Shown piece by piece: positions 17,296 through 26,402 of a DNA stretch of 64,000 bases (position 1 is its first letter; every line of letters begins with the position of its first letter). The position numbers and the translations under genes are program-made. Below the pieces are notes generated by a model that saw only the letters and a list, made by a program, of their open reading frames with translations, was not told the DNA's origin and did no database searches. The stretch spans positions 1 through 64,000 of the forward strand of contig JAESII010000004.1 in NCBI GenBank assembly GCA_016756725.1, written 5' to 3'. Origin of the DNA: Synergistaceae bacterium. GTDB taxonomy: Bacteria > Synergistota > Synergistia > Synergistales > Aminithiophilaceae.

Positions 17296-19004
17296 GTGGC
17301 ACAGACAGGGGTCGGCACATCGGTCAGCCAGGTCCGCCCCGCCTCCTCCATCGCCTCCTTCAGTCTGCGGAGAATCTCCTCCCTGCGGGCCTCGGGACCT
17401 TCGAGGAGGATCTCGTCGTGGACAGAACCGACGACCAAGGCCCCCGTTCCGGTCAGGGCCTTGGGCAGGAGAGTGAGGGCCTTTTTGAGGATATCCGCTG
17501 CCGTGCCCTGGACGATGGCGTTGCAGCGCTCCGTCAGGCGCGGCCTCTCGCGGAAGCGCCTGAGCCGTCCGCCCAGCGTGCGGGCTTCCAAAGACTCGTC
17601 GAAACGGAAGGACTCGTGCCACCGTCCGACGGCCTGGTAGTGGCGGAAAAAACGCTCCCGAAAATGGCGGGCCTCCTCCACCGAGAGGGGAACGCCGAAA
17701 GTCTGCGTCGCATATTGGGCCAGACGGTCAGGCCCCATGGCGTAGATGAGCCCGAAGTTGACGGCCTTCGCCGCCTGCCGCTCACCGTCGCTCACGGCCG
17801 AAAGGTCCCGTCCCGTCATGAGGGAGGCCGTCAGACGGTGGAGATCCCAGCCGCGCCGAAAGGCCCCCGTCATCGTGGCGTCTCGGCTGATCTGGGCCAC
17901 GACACGGAGCTCGATCTGCGAGTAGTCGGCGCTGAAAAGAAGCCGTCCCGGCGGAGCGGTGAAGCAGCTCCGAAAGCTCCCCTCCCGTGGGATCTGCTGG
18001 AGGTTGGGGTTGCGGCAGGCGAAACGGCCCGTCGAGGCCCCGATCTGCCTGTACTCGGGATGGACCCGCCCCGTGACGGGATGGAGGTAGCGCAGCAGGG
18101 TGTTGCCGAAGGCCTGAACCCGCTTGGCCTGGCGGCGGTAGTCCAACAGAGCGGCCACGGCTGGATCAGAGGCAAAGGGAAGGAGATCGCCCCGAGCCGT
18201 CCCCGATAGGGAAAGGCCGCGGCGACGCAGGGCCTCCAGAACCTGTTTCTGGCTGTCCAGATTGAGGTCACTGCACCCCTCGTCGAAAAGACAGCCCTGC
18301 CCGTTCCCCTCAAGAAGGGCCTTCGCCTTCCGGCCTTCCTCCTCCATGGCCCCCCGGGCCTGTCTCTCCAGGCTCGACCAGGCGATCCGGTCGAGGCCGA
18401 TCCCAGCATACTCCATCTCCGCCACAGCGGGAAGGCAATCAAATTCGAGCTTGGCCGTCGCCACCAGCCCCAGCTTGACCAGATGGGGGATGAGGGCCTT
18501 GCGCAGCAGAAAGGTCACTTCCCCGTCGCGGGCGGCGTAGGCAAGCTGGGACGCCGAAAGATCGCCGCCCCAGTCCGACCGCTGCAAGTCTTTGGCAAGA
18601 CGGATCTTCAGGAAATCATCGGCCAGAGCCTCCAGAGAATGGCGCCGACCGTCAGCGCCGCCGTCGATCAGCTGCGAGGCCAGAAAGGTGTCGAAATAGG
18701 GCTCCTTCGGAAAGAGGCCGAGGGCCCGGAGGAATTTGAGATCGAACTTGCCGTTGTGAAAAACCTTGACGGCGGGGCCATCCAGGAACTCACCAATTCG
18801 TCGACACCCGGCAGGGCCGAGCCTGGAAAGATCGCAGACCAGCACCTCCTCCCTCTCGGCGGCGATCTGAAGCAGCCTCGCCTCATCACGGTGAGGATCG
18901 AGTCCCGTCGTCTCCAGATCGAGGGCCACCACGGGCTCAAAACGAAACGGGGTCAGCGCCTCCTCCAGGGAGGAGAGGTCAACGATATAGCGGAACGGTC
19001 TCAT
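17262..19004 (-). CDS. DNA polymerase I-like protein: 3'-5' exonuclease plus polymerase, no 5' nuclease
   Basis: A 580-residue family A polymerase. The DnaQ-like exonuclease domain (about 1-190) has Exo I LDLETTGLD, Exo II HNGKFDLKF and Exo III YAARDGEVT, all catalytic acids present. The polymerase domain has motif A DYSQIELRV, motif B RQAAKAVNFGLIYAMG and motif C VHDEI. The N-terminal 5' nuclease of normal PolA is absent and the exonuclease retains its metal ligands, unlike Bacillus PolA. This layout resembles phage-type and some bacterial stand-alone polymerases; a separate 5' nuclease may be elsewhere. I chose ATG 19004 with AAGGGGG upstream; the frame extends to 19061. Confidence 0.92.
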   Translation of the reverse strand: MRPFRYIVDLSSLEEALTPFRFEPVVALDLETTGLDPHRDEARLLQIAAEREEVLVCDLSRLGPAGCRRIGEFLDGPAVKVFHNGKFDLKFLRALGLFPKEPYFDTFLASQLIDGGADGRRHSLEALADDFLKIRLAKDLQRSDWGGDLSASQLAYAARDGEVTFLLRKALIPHLVKLGLVATAKLEFDCLPAVAEMEYAGIGLDRIAWSSLERQARGAMEEEGRKAKALLEGNGQGCLFDEGCSDLNLDSQKQVLEALRRRGLSLSGTARGDLLPFASDPAVAALLDYRRQAKRVQAFGNTLLRYLHPVTGRVHPEYRQIGASTGRFACRNPNLQQIPREGSFRSCFTAPPGRLLFSADYSQIELRVVAQISRDATMTGAFRRGWDLHRLTASLMTGRDLSAVSDGERQAAKAVNFGLIYAMGPDRLAQYATQTFGVPLSVEEARHFRERFFRHYQAVGRWHESFRFDESLEARTLGGRLRRFRERPRLTERCNAIVQGTAADILKKALTLLPKALTGTGALVVGSVHDEILLEGPEARREEILRRLKEAMEEAGRTWLTDVPTPVCATARKSWGKASD

Positions 19005-19494
19005 CAGAAGAGCCCCCTTCAGTGCGGCGCAGGCGGATCCGTCCAAGTTTGCCGTAAACATCTCCGATATACCTTTGGAACCCCAGACTCGGGGAACCGG
19101 ATTGCTGGACCAGTTCTTATCTAAAAGAAAATGGAGGGGAGAAACAAAGAGAGAGAATCCTTGCTTCTTGTAGCAGTTTTTATTTGCCTCAGACTTCGAG
19201 AGAATCGAGAGCAGTCCCAGACCACACCCGGCCGGGCACGAGAGACCTTATGAGAGACGAGAGCTTCCGTCATCCCCCGAAGGGAATCGACGAACCTCCC
19301 TCGTCAAGGCCCTTGGTCGGCATGCCCCGAGGTGCTCGCTCTCACCGAAAAGGAACGGGACGCCCTCAAGGCAAGCCACCCCGACCTTCCCCTGATCCGA
19401 GCCGATTTTGCCCTTTACGCCACCACCTTCGAAGACGAGGGCAGGTGGCGGCAGCTGCCTCCTGGGCAAGGCTCCGGCGGCCCCAGGGCCGCCC
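19005..19494. other. 490-base region with no convincing gene
   Basis: I see no gene that I can defend. A small plus-strand frame from about 19311 reads LTEKERDALKASHPDLPLIRADFALYATTFEDEG and looks protein-like, but has no ribosome site at its only start (GTG 19332) and runs into the end of the permease gene; it may be a remnant. Close to the permease stop there is a GC hairpin (GGCGGCCC/GGGCCGCC) with no U-tract. Confidence 0.4.
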
Positions 19495-20724
19495 TCACTC
19501 GTAGCGCAGGGCCTCGATAGGACTGAGCCGGGAAGCCTTCCAGGCAGGGTAAAAGCCGAAGAAGACGCCGATAAAGGCGGAGAAGCCGAAGGAAAGTCCC
19601 ACCGAAAAGGGGGAGACCAGCGTCGCCCACCCGGCGACGCGAGAGAGGAGAAAGGCCCCGCCGACGCCGAGGGCGATCCCCATGGCTCCGCCCAGAAGGG
19701 ACATGATGAGCGCCTCGGCGAGAAACTGGACGAGGACGTCGGCCGTCCGCGCTCCGAGAGCCATGCGGATTCCGATCTCCCGAGTACGCTCCGTGACGGA
19801 GACGAGCATGATGTTCATGATGCCGATGCCGCCCACGAGGAGGGAGACGGAGGCGATCGACGCCAGCAGAAGCGACATGACCCGCGTCGACTCCCTGGCG
19901 GCCTCCATGATTTCCGAGAGATTACGGATGGAGAAATCGTTCTCCTGACCGGGACGGATCCTGTGGCGCTGGGCCAGAAGGGCCGTCACTTCCCTCTCGG
20001 CCGAGGCCAGGGCCTCCGCCGAGAGAGCCTGGACCATGATGGTCTGCACCTTGTCGGGAAAGGGCCCGCCGAAGAGCCGCTTCTGGGCCGTCGTGACGGG
20101 GACGATGACCGTATCGTCCTGGTCACTCCCGTAGGCCGAACTCCCCTTGGCCGCCAGGAGGCCGATGACCCTCATGGGAACCTTGTTGATACGGATCACC
20201 TGGTCGATAGGATCGAGGCCTCCAAAGAGCTGGCGTGCCACGGTCTGACCCAGGAGACAGACCTTGGCGGCGCTTCTGAGATCGGACAGCGAGAGATTTC
20301 TCCCCTGTTCGATCTCCCAGTTTCGGATGCCAATCATCGACGGCGACGTCCCCTGGACGGAGGTGGACCAGTTGGCGTTGCCGTAGACAATCTGGGCAAC
20401 GCCGTTGACGCGGGGAGCGACGGCGGCGACGGAAGGGCACTCGTCAGCGATGGCCCAGGCGTCATCGAGGGTGAGAGTGGGGCCACTCCCGGCCCCGAAG
20501 GAACGGCCACTGCTCGTCGTGGCCCCGGGAATGACGACGAGCAGATTGCTCCCCATGGAGGAGATCTGCTCGGTGATGCGTCGGTTGGCGCCGGATCCGA
20601 CGGCGAACATGGCGATGACGGCGGCAACGCCGATAATGATGCCCAGCATGGTGAGGGCCGAGCGGAGCTTGTTGGCCCTCAGGGCACGAAGGGCGATGCG
20701 GAGAATCTCAAAAAGGGGGACCAT
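19495..20724 (-). CDS. MacB-type ABC transporter permease
   Basis: A 409-residue inner-membrane permease of the MacB/FtsX superfamily. One helix at about 22-45 (LTMLGIIIGVAAVIAMFAVG) is followed by a large periplasmic MacB_PCD domain (about 50-280), then three C-terminal helices (LLASIASVSLLVGGIGIMNIMLVSV, the conserved ERTREIGIRMALGA loop, and two later segments). Such proteins transmit ATP hydrolysis to periplasmic partners in mechanotransmission or efflux. No ABC ATPase or membrane fusion gene is adjacent, which is unusual, so the partner must be encoded elsewhere. I chose ATG 20724 with AAAGGAGA five bases upstream; the frame extends to 20820. Confidence 0.9.
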   Translation of the reverse strand: MVPLFEILRIALRALRANKLRSALTMLGIIIGVAAVIAMFAVGSGANRRITEQISSMGSNLLVVIPGATTSSGRSFGAGSGPTLTLDDAWAIADECPSVAAVAPRVNGVAQIVYGNANWSTSVQGTSPSMIGIRNWEIEQGRNLSLSDLRSAAKVCLLGQTVARQLFGGLDPIDQVIRINKVPMRVIGLLAAKGSSAYGSDQDDTVIVPVTTAQKRLFGGPFPDKVQTIMVQALSAEALASAEREVTALLAQRHRIRPGQENDFSIRNLSEIMEAARESTRVMSLLLASIASVSLLVGGIGIMNIMLVSVTERTREIGIRMALGARTADVLVQFLAEALIMSLLGGAMGIALGVGGAFLLSRVAGWATLVSPFSVGLSFGFSAFIGVFFGFYPAWKASRLSPIEALRYE

Positions 20725-20857
20725 GACGTTCTCCTTTCTCAGGCGTCCTCTCCTTGGGGGAAGAACCCGCCGGGGCCCAAGATTTCGCCCCTTGCTTCGA
20801 TTGTAAGATAATAGCGGCAAGGAGAACCAGAGCCATCGGCAAGATGGCCGAGGAGGA

Positions 20858-21107
20858 ATGACGATGCACCGTTCAGGGCGTGGGCTTTCGCCGCGCCTTG
20901 GCTCTCCGCGCCCGAGAACTCCACGTCGGCGGCTGGGTCCGTAACAGGCCGGACGGAACCGTCGAAGCCCTCATCGAGGGATCGCCCGAAGCCGTCAGGA
21001 CCCTTCTGGCCTGGTGCCGCCAGGGCCCGCCCTTCGCCTTCGTCACGGCCGTCGACGCCGTCAACGCCGCTGCCGAAGGACAGGATCACTTCATCATCCG
21101 CCCCTGA
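20858..21107 (+). pseudogene. Acylphosphatase, apparently frameshifted near its start
   Basis: The frame ending at 21107 carries the acylphosphatase core from codon 20871 on: VQGVGFRR with the catalytic Arg, then GWVRNRPDGTVEALIEG with the catalytic Asn, and a normal C-terminus. The only good start, ATG 20858 with GGAGG before it, is in another frame and would make a short nonsense peptide. Reading back in the core frame meets TGA at 20859 with no start between. One base lost near 20870 would restore continuity, though the N-terminal strand would still be short. Probably a decayed gene or a sequencing error. Confidence 0.6.
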
Positions 21108-21259
21108 GGCAAGTCCGGCAATCCAACAGGAACACAATCGATCATTAATTAATCTTTCCTCTTGAGACGTTACACTAGACTCCTCACTGTGCTTGCCATC
21201 CCGGCTGGAAGGGGTGCTCTCCCCGGACAGACGGCTTGACCTCTTTCGGAGGGAAAATC

Positions 21260-22273
21260 ATGACGACAATCACCGTTTTCGGCGGAGGCAGTTGGGGAAC
21301 GGCCCTGGCCCACCACCTCGCCTCGGAGGGCAGGGACGTCCTTCTCTGGTGCCGCTCGGCCGAACAGGCCCGGTCCATCACCCTGACAGGGCGGAACCCC
21401 CGATACCTCAAGAACGTCACCCTCGACAGGAGCCTTCTCTCGACGGCCCATCTGGCCGATGCCGCCGAATTCTCTTCCTACTGGATTTCGGCCGTGCCGG
21501 CCCAGGCCTTCCGGCCCATGCTGGAACGACTCGCGCCCTTCTTCCGCGAGGGAACGCGGCTCTGCAACGTGGCCAAGGGCATCGAGATCGCCTCGGGCCG
21601 GAGGCTCAGTCAGGTCATGGCCGAAATCCTGCCAGGACAGCCCTACTCCATCTTCTCCGGCCCAAGCCACGCCGAGGAGGTCGTCGCCGGACAGCCAGCC
21701 GCCCTCGTCGTCGCCTCGGACCGGGAAGAGACGGCTCTGGAATGGCAGGGAAAGACCATGACCAAGAGTCTCCGCGTCTATACCTCCACGGACATCGTCG
21801 GCGTCGAAATCGGCGGGGCCGTCAAAAACGTCATTGCCATCGCCGCGGGCATCGCCCGAGCCATGGGCCTCGGCGACAACGCCGCCGCAGCCCTCGTCAC
21901 GCGGGGACTGGCCGAAATCATGCGGCTCGGCTCCCGACTGGGGGCCAACCCCCTGACTTTGGCCGGACTGACCGGGGCGGGCGATCTCATGGTCACCTGT
22001 TTCAGCGGCCTCTCGCGGAACTACCGGCTCGGGTGGGAGATCGGCAAGGGCAAGACCCTCGACGAGGCCTCGGCCTCCCTGGGCGAGGTCGCCGAAGGAG
22101 CCTTCACCGTCCGGGCCCTCGTCGAACACGCCGAGGAGCTGCAGGTGGAGATCCCCCTCTGCCGCGCCGTCTACGGGGCCCTTTACGAAAAGGCATCGCC
22201 CCGGGAGCTGATGGAGGCCCTTCTTCTCCGCTCGCCGAAACCGGAAATACCCTCCCTTTTCTGGAAAACATGA
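21260..22273 (+). CDS. gpsA: Glycerol-3-phosphate dehydrogenase [NAD(P)+]
   Basis: A 337-residue cytoplasmic enzyme that reduces dihydroxyacetone phosphate to sn-glycerol 3-phosphate for phospholipid synthesis. The NAD-binding Rossmann loop is FGGGSWGTALA (6-16); the substrate domain has the VAKGIE segment, the SGPSHAEEV motif, the catalytic Lys in GGAVKNVIAIAAGI and the LTGAGDLMVTC stretch. Length is typical. I chose ATG 21260, with CGGAGGG six bases upstream. Its product feeds the pathway that includes pssA and psd elsewhere in the window. Confidence 0.96.
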   Translation: MTTITVFGGGSWGTALAHHLASEGRDVLLWCRSAEQARSITLTGRNPRYLKNVTLDRSLLSTAHLADAAEFSSYWISAVPAQAFRPMLERLAPFFREGTRLCNVAKGIEIASGRRLSQVMAEILPGQPYSIFSGPSHAEEVVAGQPAALVVASDREETALEWQGKTMTKSLRVYTSTDIVGVEIGGAVKNVIAIAAGIARAMGLGDNAAAALVTRGLAEIMRLGSRLGANPLTLAGLTGAGDLMVTCFSGLSRNYRLGWEIGKGKTLDEASASLGEVAEGAFTVRALVEHAEELQVEIPLCRAVYGALYEKASPRELMEALLLRSPKPEIPSLFWKT

Positions 22274-22322
22274 TCTTTTTGGAAAAAGTCGGATTCCGAC
22301 CCCTTTTGCCTCTTTCTGCGGG

Positions 22323-22352
22323 TTGCCCCGCGACGGAAACCTGGCATAGAAT
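22323..22352 (+). promoter_or_regulatory. Predicted ferredoxin promoter
   Basis: TTGCCC (22323-22328), 18 bases, then TAGAAT (22347-22352). Transcription would start near 22360, giving a leader of about 57 bases with a strong ribosome site (GGAGGTAGGAGGG) before ATG 22417. Confidence 0.45.
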
Positions 22353-22416
22353 GGCTGGTGGTACCAAGCGGCTCTCATCGAGCTTCCACTATCTTTGGAG
22401 GTAGGAGGGATTTTTC

Positions 22417-22593
22417 ATGGCTAAGGCTGTTGTCGATCAGGACAGCTGCGTCGGTTGCGAGGCCTGCGTGGGCACCTGCCCCACCAGTGCCATCTCCATG
22501 GTGGACGGTAAGGCCCTCGTCGATGCCGACAGCTGCGTCGAGTGCGGTGCCTGCGTCTCCGTCTGCCCTGTCAGCGCCATCTCTCAGGACTAG
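22417..22593 (+). CDS. 2[4Fe-4S] ferredoxin
   Basis: A 58-residue clostridial-type ferredoxin carrying low-potential electrons in fermentative metabolism. Both cluster motifs are complete: CVGCEACVGTCP in the first half and CVECGACVSVCP in the second, each followed by TSAIS or VSAIS. The two halves are an evident duplication. Start ATG 22417 follows GGAGG. It is a single gene bounded by its own promoter and terminator, as expected for an abundant protein, and could supply the flavodiiron protein or Fe-S enzymes; that link is inference. Confidence 0.97.
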   Translation: MAKAVVDQDSCVGCEACVGTCPTSAISMVDGKALVDADSCVECGACVSVCPVSAISQD

Positions 22594-22620
22594 GACCGAT
22601 TCTACGAATCGGGCGAAAAA

Positions 22621-22649
22621 GGGGCCGGCCTTGGACCGGTCCCTTTTTT
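22621..22649 (+). terminator. Intrinsic terminator of the ferredoxin gene
   Basis: Arms GGGGCCGG (22621-22628) and CCGGTCCC (22636-22643) pair with one G-U, followed by TTTTTT. A smaller hairpin (CCGATTC/GAATCGG) precedes it. Confidence 0.88.
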
Positions 22650-22674
22650 CACCTTTCCCCGGGACGGCAGGGAC

Positions 22675-23871
22675 ATGGACCTTCTGCTGAAGCAGGCCCT
22701 TCATCTTGCCTCACACCTCCAGAAGGAAGGATGGCCGACGGTCATCGTCGGCGGCGCCCTCCGCGATCTCCTTTTGGGGCGCCCCCTTCGCGACGTCGAC
22801 CTGGCCACGGAGGCGCCCTTGACGGCGCTTGCCGATCACTTCGACGGAACCGTTCTCGTCGGAAAACCGCCCCGACAGTCGGCACTGGTCTTCTGGCAAG
22901 GGGGCCGCTTCGAGATCGTCAGCCACGCCGGCCGCAGCCTCGACGAGGAACTCCGCCGAAGGGACCTCACCGTCAACGCCCTCGCTCTGACGCCATCGCT
23001 GGCCTTCGTCGATCCCTGGGGAGCCGTCGTAGACATCGCCGCAAGAAGACTCCGCTTCAACGGGACTGCCTCGGCACGCCTCATCGAGGATCCCCTGAGG
23101 GCCCTTCGCCTTTTCCGCTTCGCCGCCACCCTGGAAGGCTTCTCCCTCGATGAGACCTCCCGGGAAGCCGCCGACGGAGCGGACCTGACGGACGTCACTG
23201 CGGACCGACGGGGGGGCGAACTTCTGAAGGCCGCCGAAGGGAACCTCTCCCTCTTTCTCTCCCTTCTCGCCCAGGGGGGGCTTCTCGCCCGGGCCTACCC
23301 TGAACTGGCCTCCCTGGCAGAAGACCCCCTCCTGACAAGAACCAAGCGCCGTCTCAGCCGAATCTGTCCGATGACCTCCGACTGCGCCCTGCGCCTGACG
23401 GCTCTCCTTCTGGACGGCCTGTCCCGGGAGGAGGGGGCAGAAGCTTTGAAGCGCTGGCAGTGGCCCCATGCCCTGTCAAGGACAGTCCGGAGGCTCCTTG
23501 ACGACCCGTCACTACGAGGCGAAGGACCTCTTCTGCGGGGACGTCATCTCCGATGGAACGCCGAAGACCGGCAGCGCCTTCTCCTTCTGGCGGCAGCCGA
23601 CAGCGACGACGAGCAAAGCCGCCGGCGCTGGATCGAAGGCATCTTGCGGACGCTCACCGCCGAAGAGAAGGGGCTCTTCCAGTCCCGCCTCGTGACGGGA
23701 AGGGAAGCCGCCTCGGCCCTCGGCAGACCGCCAGGGCCGGTCCTGGGCGAAGCCCTGAGGGAGCTCGACGACGCCCTCGCCCGGGACGAGCTGACAGGGG
23801 ACAGAGAGGAAGCCCTGGGGTGGCTTGCCTCCTGGGCCCGGAAGAGGGAGGAAAGGGGGGCAGGATCGTGA
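22675..23871 (+). CDS. cca: CCA tRNA nucleotidyltransferase / poly(A) polymerase family protein
   Basis: A 398-residue class II nucleotidyltransferase that adds or repairs the 3' CCA of tRNAs. The catalytic domain has GGALRDLLLGRPLRDVDLAT (26-45) with the DxD metal ligands, the RRDLTVNALA motif near 100 and EDPLRALRLFRFAA near 140, all diagnostic. The C-terminal helical part is poorly conserved and has no HD phosphohydrolase motif. Whether it makes CC, A or the full CCA cannot be told from the motifs. It precedes an MFS gene that begins inside its stop codon. Confidence 0.9.
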   Translation: MDLLLKQALHLASHLQKEGWPTVIVGGALRDLLLGRPLRDVDLATEAPLTALADHFDGTVLVGKPPRQSALVFWQGGRFEIVSHAGRSLDEELRRRDLTVNALALTPSLAFVDPWGAVVDIAARRLRFNGTASARLIEDPLRALRLFRFAATLEGFSLDETSREAADGADLTDVTADRRGGELLKAAEGNLSLFLSLLAQGGLLARAYPELASLAEDPLLTRTKRRLSRICPMTSDCALRLTALLLDGLSREEGAEALKRWQWPHALSRTVRRLLDDPSLRGEGPLLRGRHLRWNAEDRQRLLLLAAADSDDEQSRRRWIEGILRTLTAEEKGLFQSRLVTGREAASALGRPPGPVLGEALRELDDALARDELTGDREEALGWLASWARKREERGAGS

Positions 23872-25061
23872 ATACCGAAAAGAGACGGCACCTTCTGGCC
23901 GACAGGAATCTGCGCGTCATCTGCGGCGTCACCGTCATCTCCGTTCTCGGCATCGCCAGCGTCACGCCGGCCTTTCCCGCGGCGGCAAAGGCCCTTTCCG
24001 TCTCCTCCCAGGAGATGGCCCTCCTCATTTCCGCCTTCACCCTGCCGAGCATCGTCTTCACCCCTCTCACGGGCATCCTCGCCGACCGCATCGGAAGGAG
24101 GCAGATCCTCCTGCCGAGCCTTCTCCTCTTCGGCCTCGGCGGCGTCGCCTGCGCCTTTGCCCCCTCTTTCCCGCTCCTCGTCTTCTGCCGTTTCGTCCAG
24201 GGGCTGGGCGCCTCGAGCCTGAGCTCCCTCAACATGGTCCTCATCGGTGACCTCTTCGAAGACGACGAACGCGAGAGCGCCACGGGTTACAACTCGAGCG
24301 CCGTCAGTCTCGGCACGGCCCTCTTTCCCGTCCTCGGCGGCGCCCTGGCACTGCTGAGCTGGCGGGCCCCCTTTCTCATCGCCGTTTTGGCCTTTCCCGT
24401 CGCCTACGCCGTTGCCGTCCACCTCAAGGTGCCCTTCGCGAAGGGAACGGCCACGATGGGCGGCTACTTCAAGGCCCTCGGCTCCGGCCTGCGCCAGAGG
24501 GAAATCGTGGCCATCCTGACGGCCACAGCAGGCACCTTCATCGTCCTCTTCGGGTCGGTGACGACCTACCTTCCCTTCCTTCTGGCCGAACGGTTCGGCG
24601 CCTCTTCCTTTTCCATCGGTCTCGTCTTCCTCTGCCAGTCGCTGGCGACGGCCCTGACGGCCTCCAGCTCGGGCTTTCTCGCCGAACGGTTCGGCCCGCG
24701 GAGCCGCCTCTGCCTGGCCTTCTGCCTCTTCAGCCTGGCTCTGGTCATCTATCCCCGGGCAGGGAGCCTCCCTCCCGTCATTCTGGCCGCCCTCCTCTTC
24801 GGCACGGCCCAGGGACTGAACATGCCCGTCCTCCTGAGCCTCCTCGTCACCTTTGCCTGTCCCGAATACCGCGGAGGGCTGATGGCCGTCAACACCCTCG
24901 TCCTCCGTCTGGGCCAGACCGTCGGCCCCCTCCTGGCCGGCTTCGTCTTCCTCGAAAGGGGCATCGACGGCGTCTTCAACGCCGCCGCTCTGGCCGCCCT
25001 CGTCACGGTGGCCCTCGTTCTGGCCCTTTTCGGAAAGAGCCGTCTCGCCGGCCGCTGCTGA
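23868..25061 (+). CDS. MFS transporter (DHA1-like drug/metabolite efflux type)
   Basis: A 397-residue protein with about 12 transmembrane helices. The motif-A loop after helix 2 reads GILADRIGRRQILLPS (GxLaDrxGrrxxl), and the FVQGLGASSLSS segment of helix 4 is typical of the multidrug-type DHA1 group. GTG 23868 overlaps the stop of the CCA gene by four bases (GTGA), so the two are co-translated; a functional link is not obvious. Substrate unknown. Confidence 0.88.
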   Translation: MNTEKRRHLLADRNLRVICGVTVISVLGIASVTPAFPAAAKALSVSSQEMALLISAFTLPSIVFTPLTGILADRIGRRQILLPSLLLFGLGGVACAFAPSFPLLVFCRFVQGLGASSLSSLNMVLIGDLFEDDERESATGYNSSAVSLGTALFPVLGGALALLSWRAPFLIAVLAFPVAYAVAVHLKVPFAKGTATMGGYFKALGSGLRQREIVAILTATAGTFIVLFGSVTTYLPFLLAERFGASSFSIGLVFLCQSLATALTASSSGFLAERFGPRSRLCLAFCLFSLALVIYPRAGSLPPVILAALLFGTAQGLNMPVLLSLLVTFACPEYRGGLMAVNTLVLRLGQTVGPLLAGFVFLERGIDGVFNAAALAALVTVALVLALFGKSRLAGRC

Positions 25062-25107
25062 CCGGGTGAGACCTCACCGACAACCGACACTCCAAAGGAG
25101 AGAGATC

Positions 25108-26388
25108 ATGAACCGCCTCTTGGCCATCACCGTCCGCCTTCACCCTGACAGCCCGCCCCGGAGAGGCTGGATCGACGTCGAGACCGAAAGCGGCCTCATC
25201 GCCGCGATCGGCCTCGGCCTCCCGCCCCGGAAGGCCGACGTCACCTACGACGAGGGACTCCTCTTCGAGGCCGGCGACTTTAACGCCCACAGCCACCCCG
25301 AACAGTCCCTCTACACCGACCTCGTCGATCCCGCCTGGGACCTGGCCACCTGGTGCCGCCACACCATCTACCGTTTCAGCCCCTACCTGGGCCCCGAGGA
25401 GGTCCACCTCGGATCGCTCCGGGCCTTCCAGCGCATGCTCGGCCTGGGCGTCACCTCCGTCATGGTCTCCTTCTACCTCCACGGCAGCAGGGGAAACGAT
25501 CTGGACAGAGCCGTCATCGCCGCCGCGAAAAGGGCGGGCATCCGACTCCTCTTCGGCCGCATGAACTACGACATGACCGCCTCCGACGCCTACCCGGCCA
25601 AGGCCGCCTCCCAGGCTTCCTACTACGAGAAACCGGCCGAGGCCCGACGCTTCTACGAGGAACTTCGCCAGGAGGAGTCGGCGACGGTAACCGTCGCCCC
25701 GAGCCTCCACAGCATGCACGGCTCGACGCGGGAGGCCATCGTCGAGGGCCTCCACCTGGCCTGCCGCGACGACAGGCCCCTCCAGTTCCACCTCTCCGAG
25801 GACGCCGGCGATGTCTCTCTCTGCCTCGACCGTGAAGGACTGCGCCCCCTTGCCTTCCTCGAAAGACTTCTCCTCGACGGCGAAGTCCCCTCGCTTCAGC
25901 CCCTCGTCCTCTCCGACTGCTGCTGGATCGACGACGACGAACGGCGCATCGTCGCCGAGCGGGACCTCAAGGTCGTCCTCAACGCCCGGATGAACAAGCG
26001 CGTCCAGGCCGGAGAAGCCGACCTCCCCGCCCTCCTGGGGCGGGGGATCCTCCCCTGGCTCGGCACCGACGGCGAGGCGAGCAACGACGACCTCTCCGTC
26101 GAAGGAGAACGGCGCTGCCTGATGGGGCGGTGGGGCCTCAACCCCTCTTTCGCGGCCACTCTGGGCCGGAGCCCCTTCCGCCTCGGCCGGGGAACGGTGG
26201 GCACTCTCATCCCCGGCGCCTTCGCCGACCTCGTGGGCAGACGGGACGGCGCCGTCGACGAGGTCCTCGTCGGCGGAAAGGCCGTCATCAGCGGCGGCAG
26301 ACCCCTTGCCGTCGACGTCGAAAAGGACATCGAAGGCCCCCTGAAGGAGGCCGTGGCCCGTCTTGACAGAAATCTGCCGCGGCCCTGA
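25108..26388 (+). CDS. Amidohydrolase-superfamily metal-dependent deaminase/hydrolase
   Basis: A 426-residue TIM-barrel enzyme. Metal-binding motifs appear in order: HxH in FNAHSHPEQSL (about 60), a His in APSLHSMHGS (about 210), a His in FHLSED (about 240) and the catalytic Asp in WLGTDGEASNDD (about 325). This is the layout of the cytosine/guanine/S-adenosylhomocysteine deaminase group (subtype III) rather than urease-like enzymes. Substrate not predictable. ATG 25108 has AAAGGAG seven bases upstream. It follows the MFS gene by 46 bases and may be co-transcribed with it. Confidence 0.85.
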   Translation: MNRLLAITVRLHPDSPPRRGWIDVETESGLIAAIGLGLPPRKADVTYDEGLLFEAGDFNAHSHPEQSLYTDLVDPAWDLATWCRHTIYRFSPYLGPEEVHLGSLRAFQRMLGLGVTSVMVSFYLHGSRGNDLDRAVIAAAKRAGIRLLFGRMNYDMTASDAYPAKAASQASYYEKPAEARRFYEELRQEESATVTVAPSLHSMHGSTREAIVEGLHLACRDDRPLQFHLSEDAGDVSLCLDREGLRPLAFLERLLLDGEVPSLQPLVLSDCCWIDDDERRIVAERDLKVVLNARMNKRVQAGEADLPALLGRGILPWLGTDGEASNDDLSVEGERRCLMGRWGLNPSFAATLGRSPFRLGRGTVGTLIPGAFADLVGRRDGAVDEVLVGGKAVISGGRPLAVDVEKDIEGPLKEAVARLDRNLPRP

Positions 26389-26402
26389 CGGCAGGGCCCG
26401 AC

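Noticed and set aside
19248-19469. Minus-strand frame with a patatin-like motif (GGGVKG)
   Set aside because: Only the six-residue motif matches; no catalytic Ser or Asp context and no ribosome site.
21150-21180. gpsA promoter with TACACT as -10
   Set aside because: No hexamer close to TTGACA stands 16-18 bases upstream; too weak to list.
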